Positions 58,310 to 58,476 of a stretch of 58,476 nucleotides of DNA are shown here, one piece after another. Positions within the stretch are counted from its first letter, which is position 1; every line of letters starts with the position of its first letter. This DNA is from Scytalidium lignicola (lineage: Eukaryota; Ascomycota; Leotiomycetes): NCBI GenBank assembly GCA_002812745.2, contig NCSJ02000272.1, forward strand, positions 1 to 58,476, read 5' to 3'. A program made the position numbers and the translations under genes. The notes under the pieces were generated by a model. It made no database searches, was not told where the DNA came from, and saw nothing but the letters and a program-made list of their open reading frames with translations.

Positions 58310-58476
58310 TGTTACAAAACTACGCCATCCAGGTCACTGGATAGCCAAGGGTAAGGTAGATGTTCAGGGACAACGGAAACGTGTGACACACAAGCAAGTT
58401 ACTAGGTCGAAGGTAGGATACAGTAATGTATTTAGGTTGAACACGAGGAATCTACTCTCATGTTCCTACAGCGTGC
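58310..58476 (-). repeat. Third copy of the gypsy-associated LTR, partial, nearly unmutated
   Basis: Starts TGTTACAAAACTACGCCATC and matches 34873-35040 in the same orientation and 36170-36005 inverted; it is cut by the window end. It keeps C and G where the other two copies have T and A (for example CATCCAGGTCACTGGATAGC), so it is the closest to the active element. Confidence 0.75.

Overview
The window looks like one chromosomal stretch of a filamentous ascomycete (Pezizomycotina). The signs are short introns of about 50-110 bp with CTAAC-like branch points, protein families largely confined to or typical of these fungi (DUF3431, DUF4246, DUF1593, fungal tyrosinase, homocitrate synthase), and AT-rich blocks made of transposons mutated by C-to-T / G-to-A changes in the manner of repeat-induced point mutation (RIP). 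I cannot name the species.

Layout. 1-6000 is ordinary GC-balanced sequence: the 3' part of a Rad1-like checkpoint-clamp gene converging on an unidentified single-exon gene, then a long gene-free stretch rich in TACAGTAC-like motifs. 6000-12300 is decayed accessory sequence: a possible LTR, a frameshifted AIG2/gamma-glutamylcyclotransferase pseudogene, a small frameshifted ORF and an HNH-protein-like fragment. 12300-15720 holds two intact genes, a DUF3431 membrane protein and a membrane-anchored pepsin-fold protein without its first catalytic aspartate. 15980-17080 is a mobile-element patch: a 490-bp TIR element, a RIP-mutated copy of the HNH-like locus, and a 290-bp TIR element with an 8-bp target duplication. 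18400-29210 carries four intact genes: a secreted tyrosinase, an 801-aa DUF4246 protein, a six-exon alpha/beta hydrolase of the YheT/EHT1 type, and a 14-exon homocitrate synthase with 8-nt and 16-nt exons. A DUF1593 pseudogene (29808-30835) runs into a low-complexity GTA-type repeat.

31170-39590 is a nested retrotransposon block: an integrase fragment cut by a minus-strand Ty1/copia element (3' LTR, RT, integrase), LTR copies in inverted orientation, and a plus-strand Ty3/gypsy gag-protease-RT remnant with many unresolved bases. 39600-44920 is a GC-balanced island holding a divergent pair, a class II ketose-bisphosphate aldolase and an amino-acid/polyamine-type permease, around a 403-bp shared promoter region. 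44930-58476 is a second RIP block with a minus-strand Tad1-like LINE (endonuclease, RT, TAA-type tail), solo LTRs and dispersed repeats; the last 167 bp is the least mutated copy of the LTR seen at 34873 and 35818.

Functional links are limited. The aldolase and permease probably share regulation. The tyrosinase, DUF4246, hydrolase and homocitrate synthase genes sit together in accessory sequence, but no backbone enzyme (PKS, NRPS, terpene synthase) is present, so I do not call a biosynthetic cluster. I did not find a clearly new multi-gene system. The most notable items are the homocitrate synthase gene structure, the pseudoprotease, the TIR elements and the layered RIP history.
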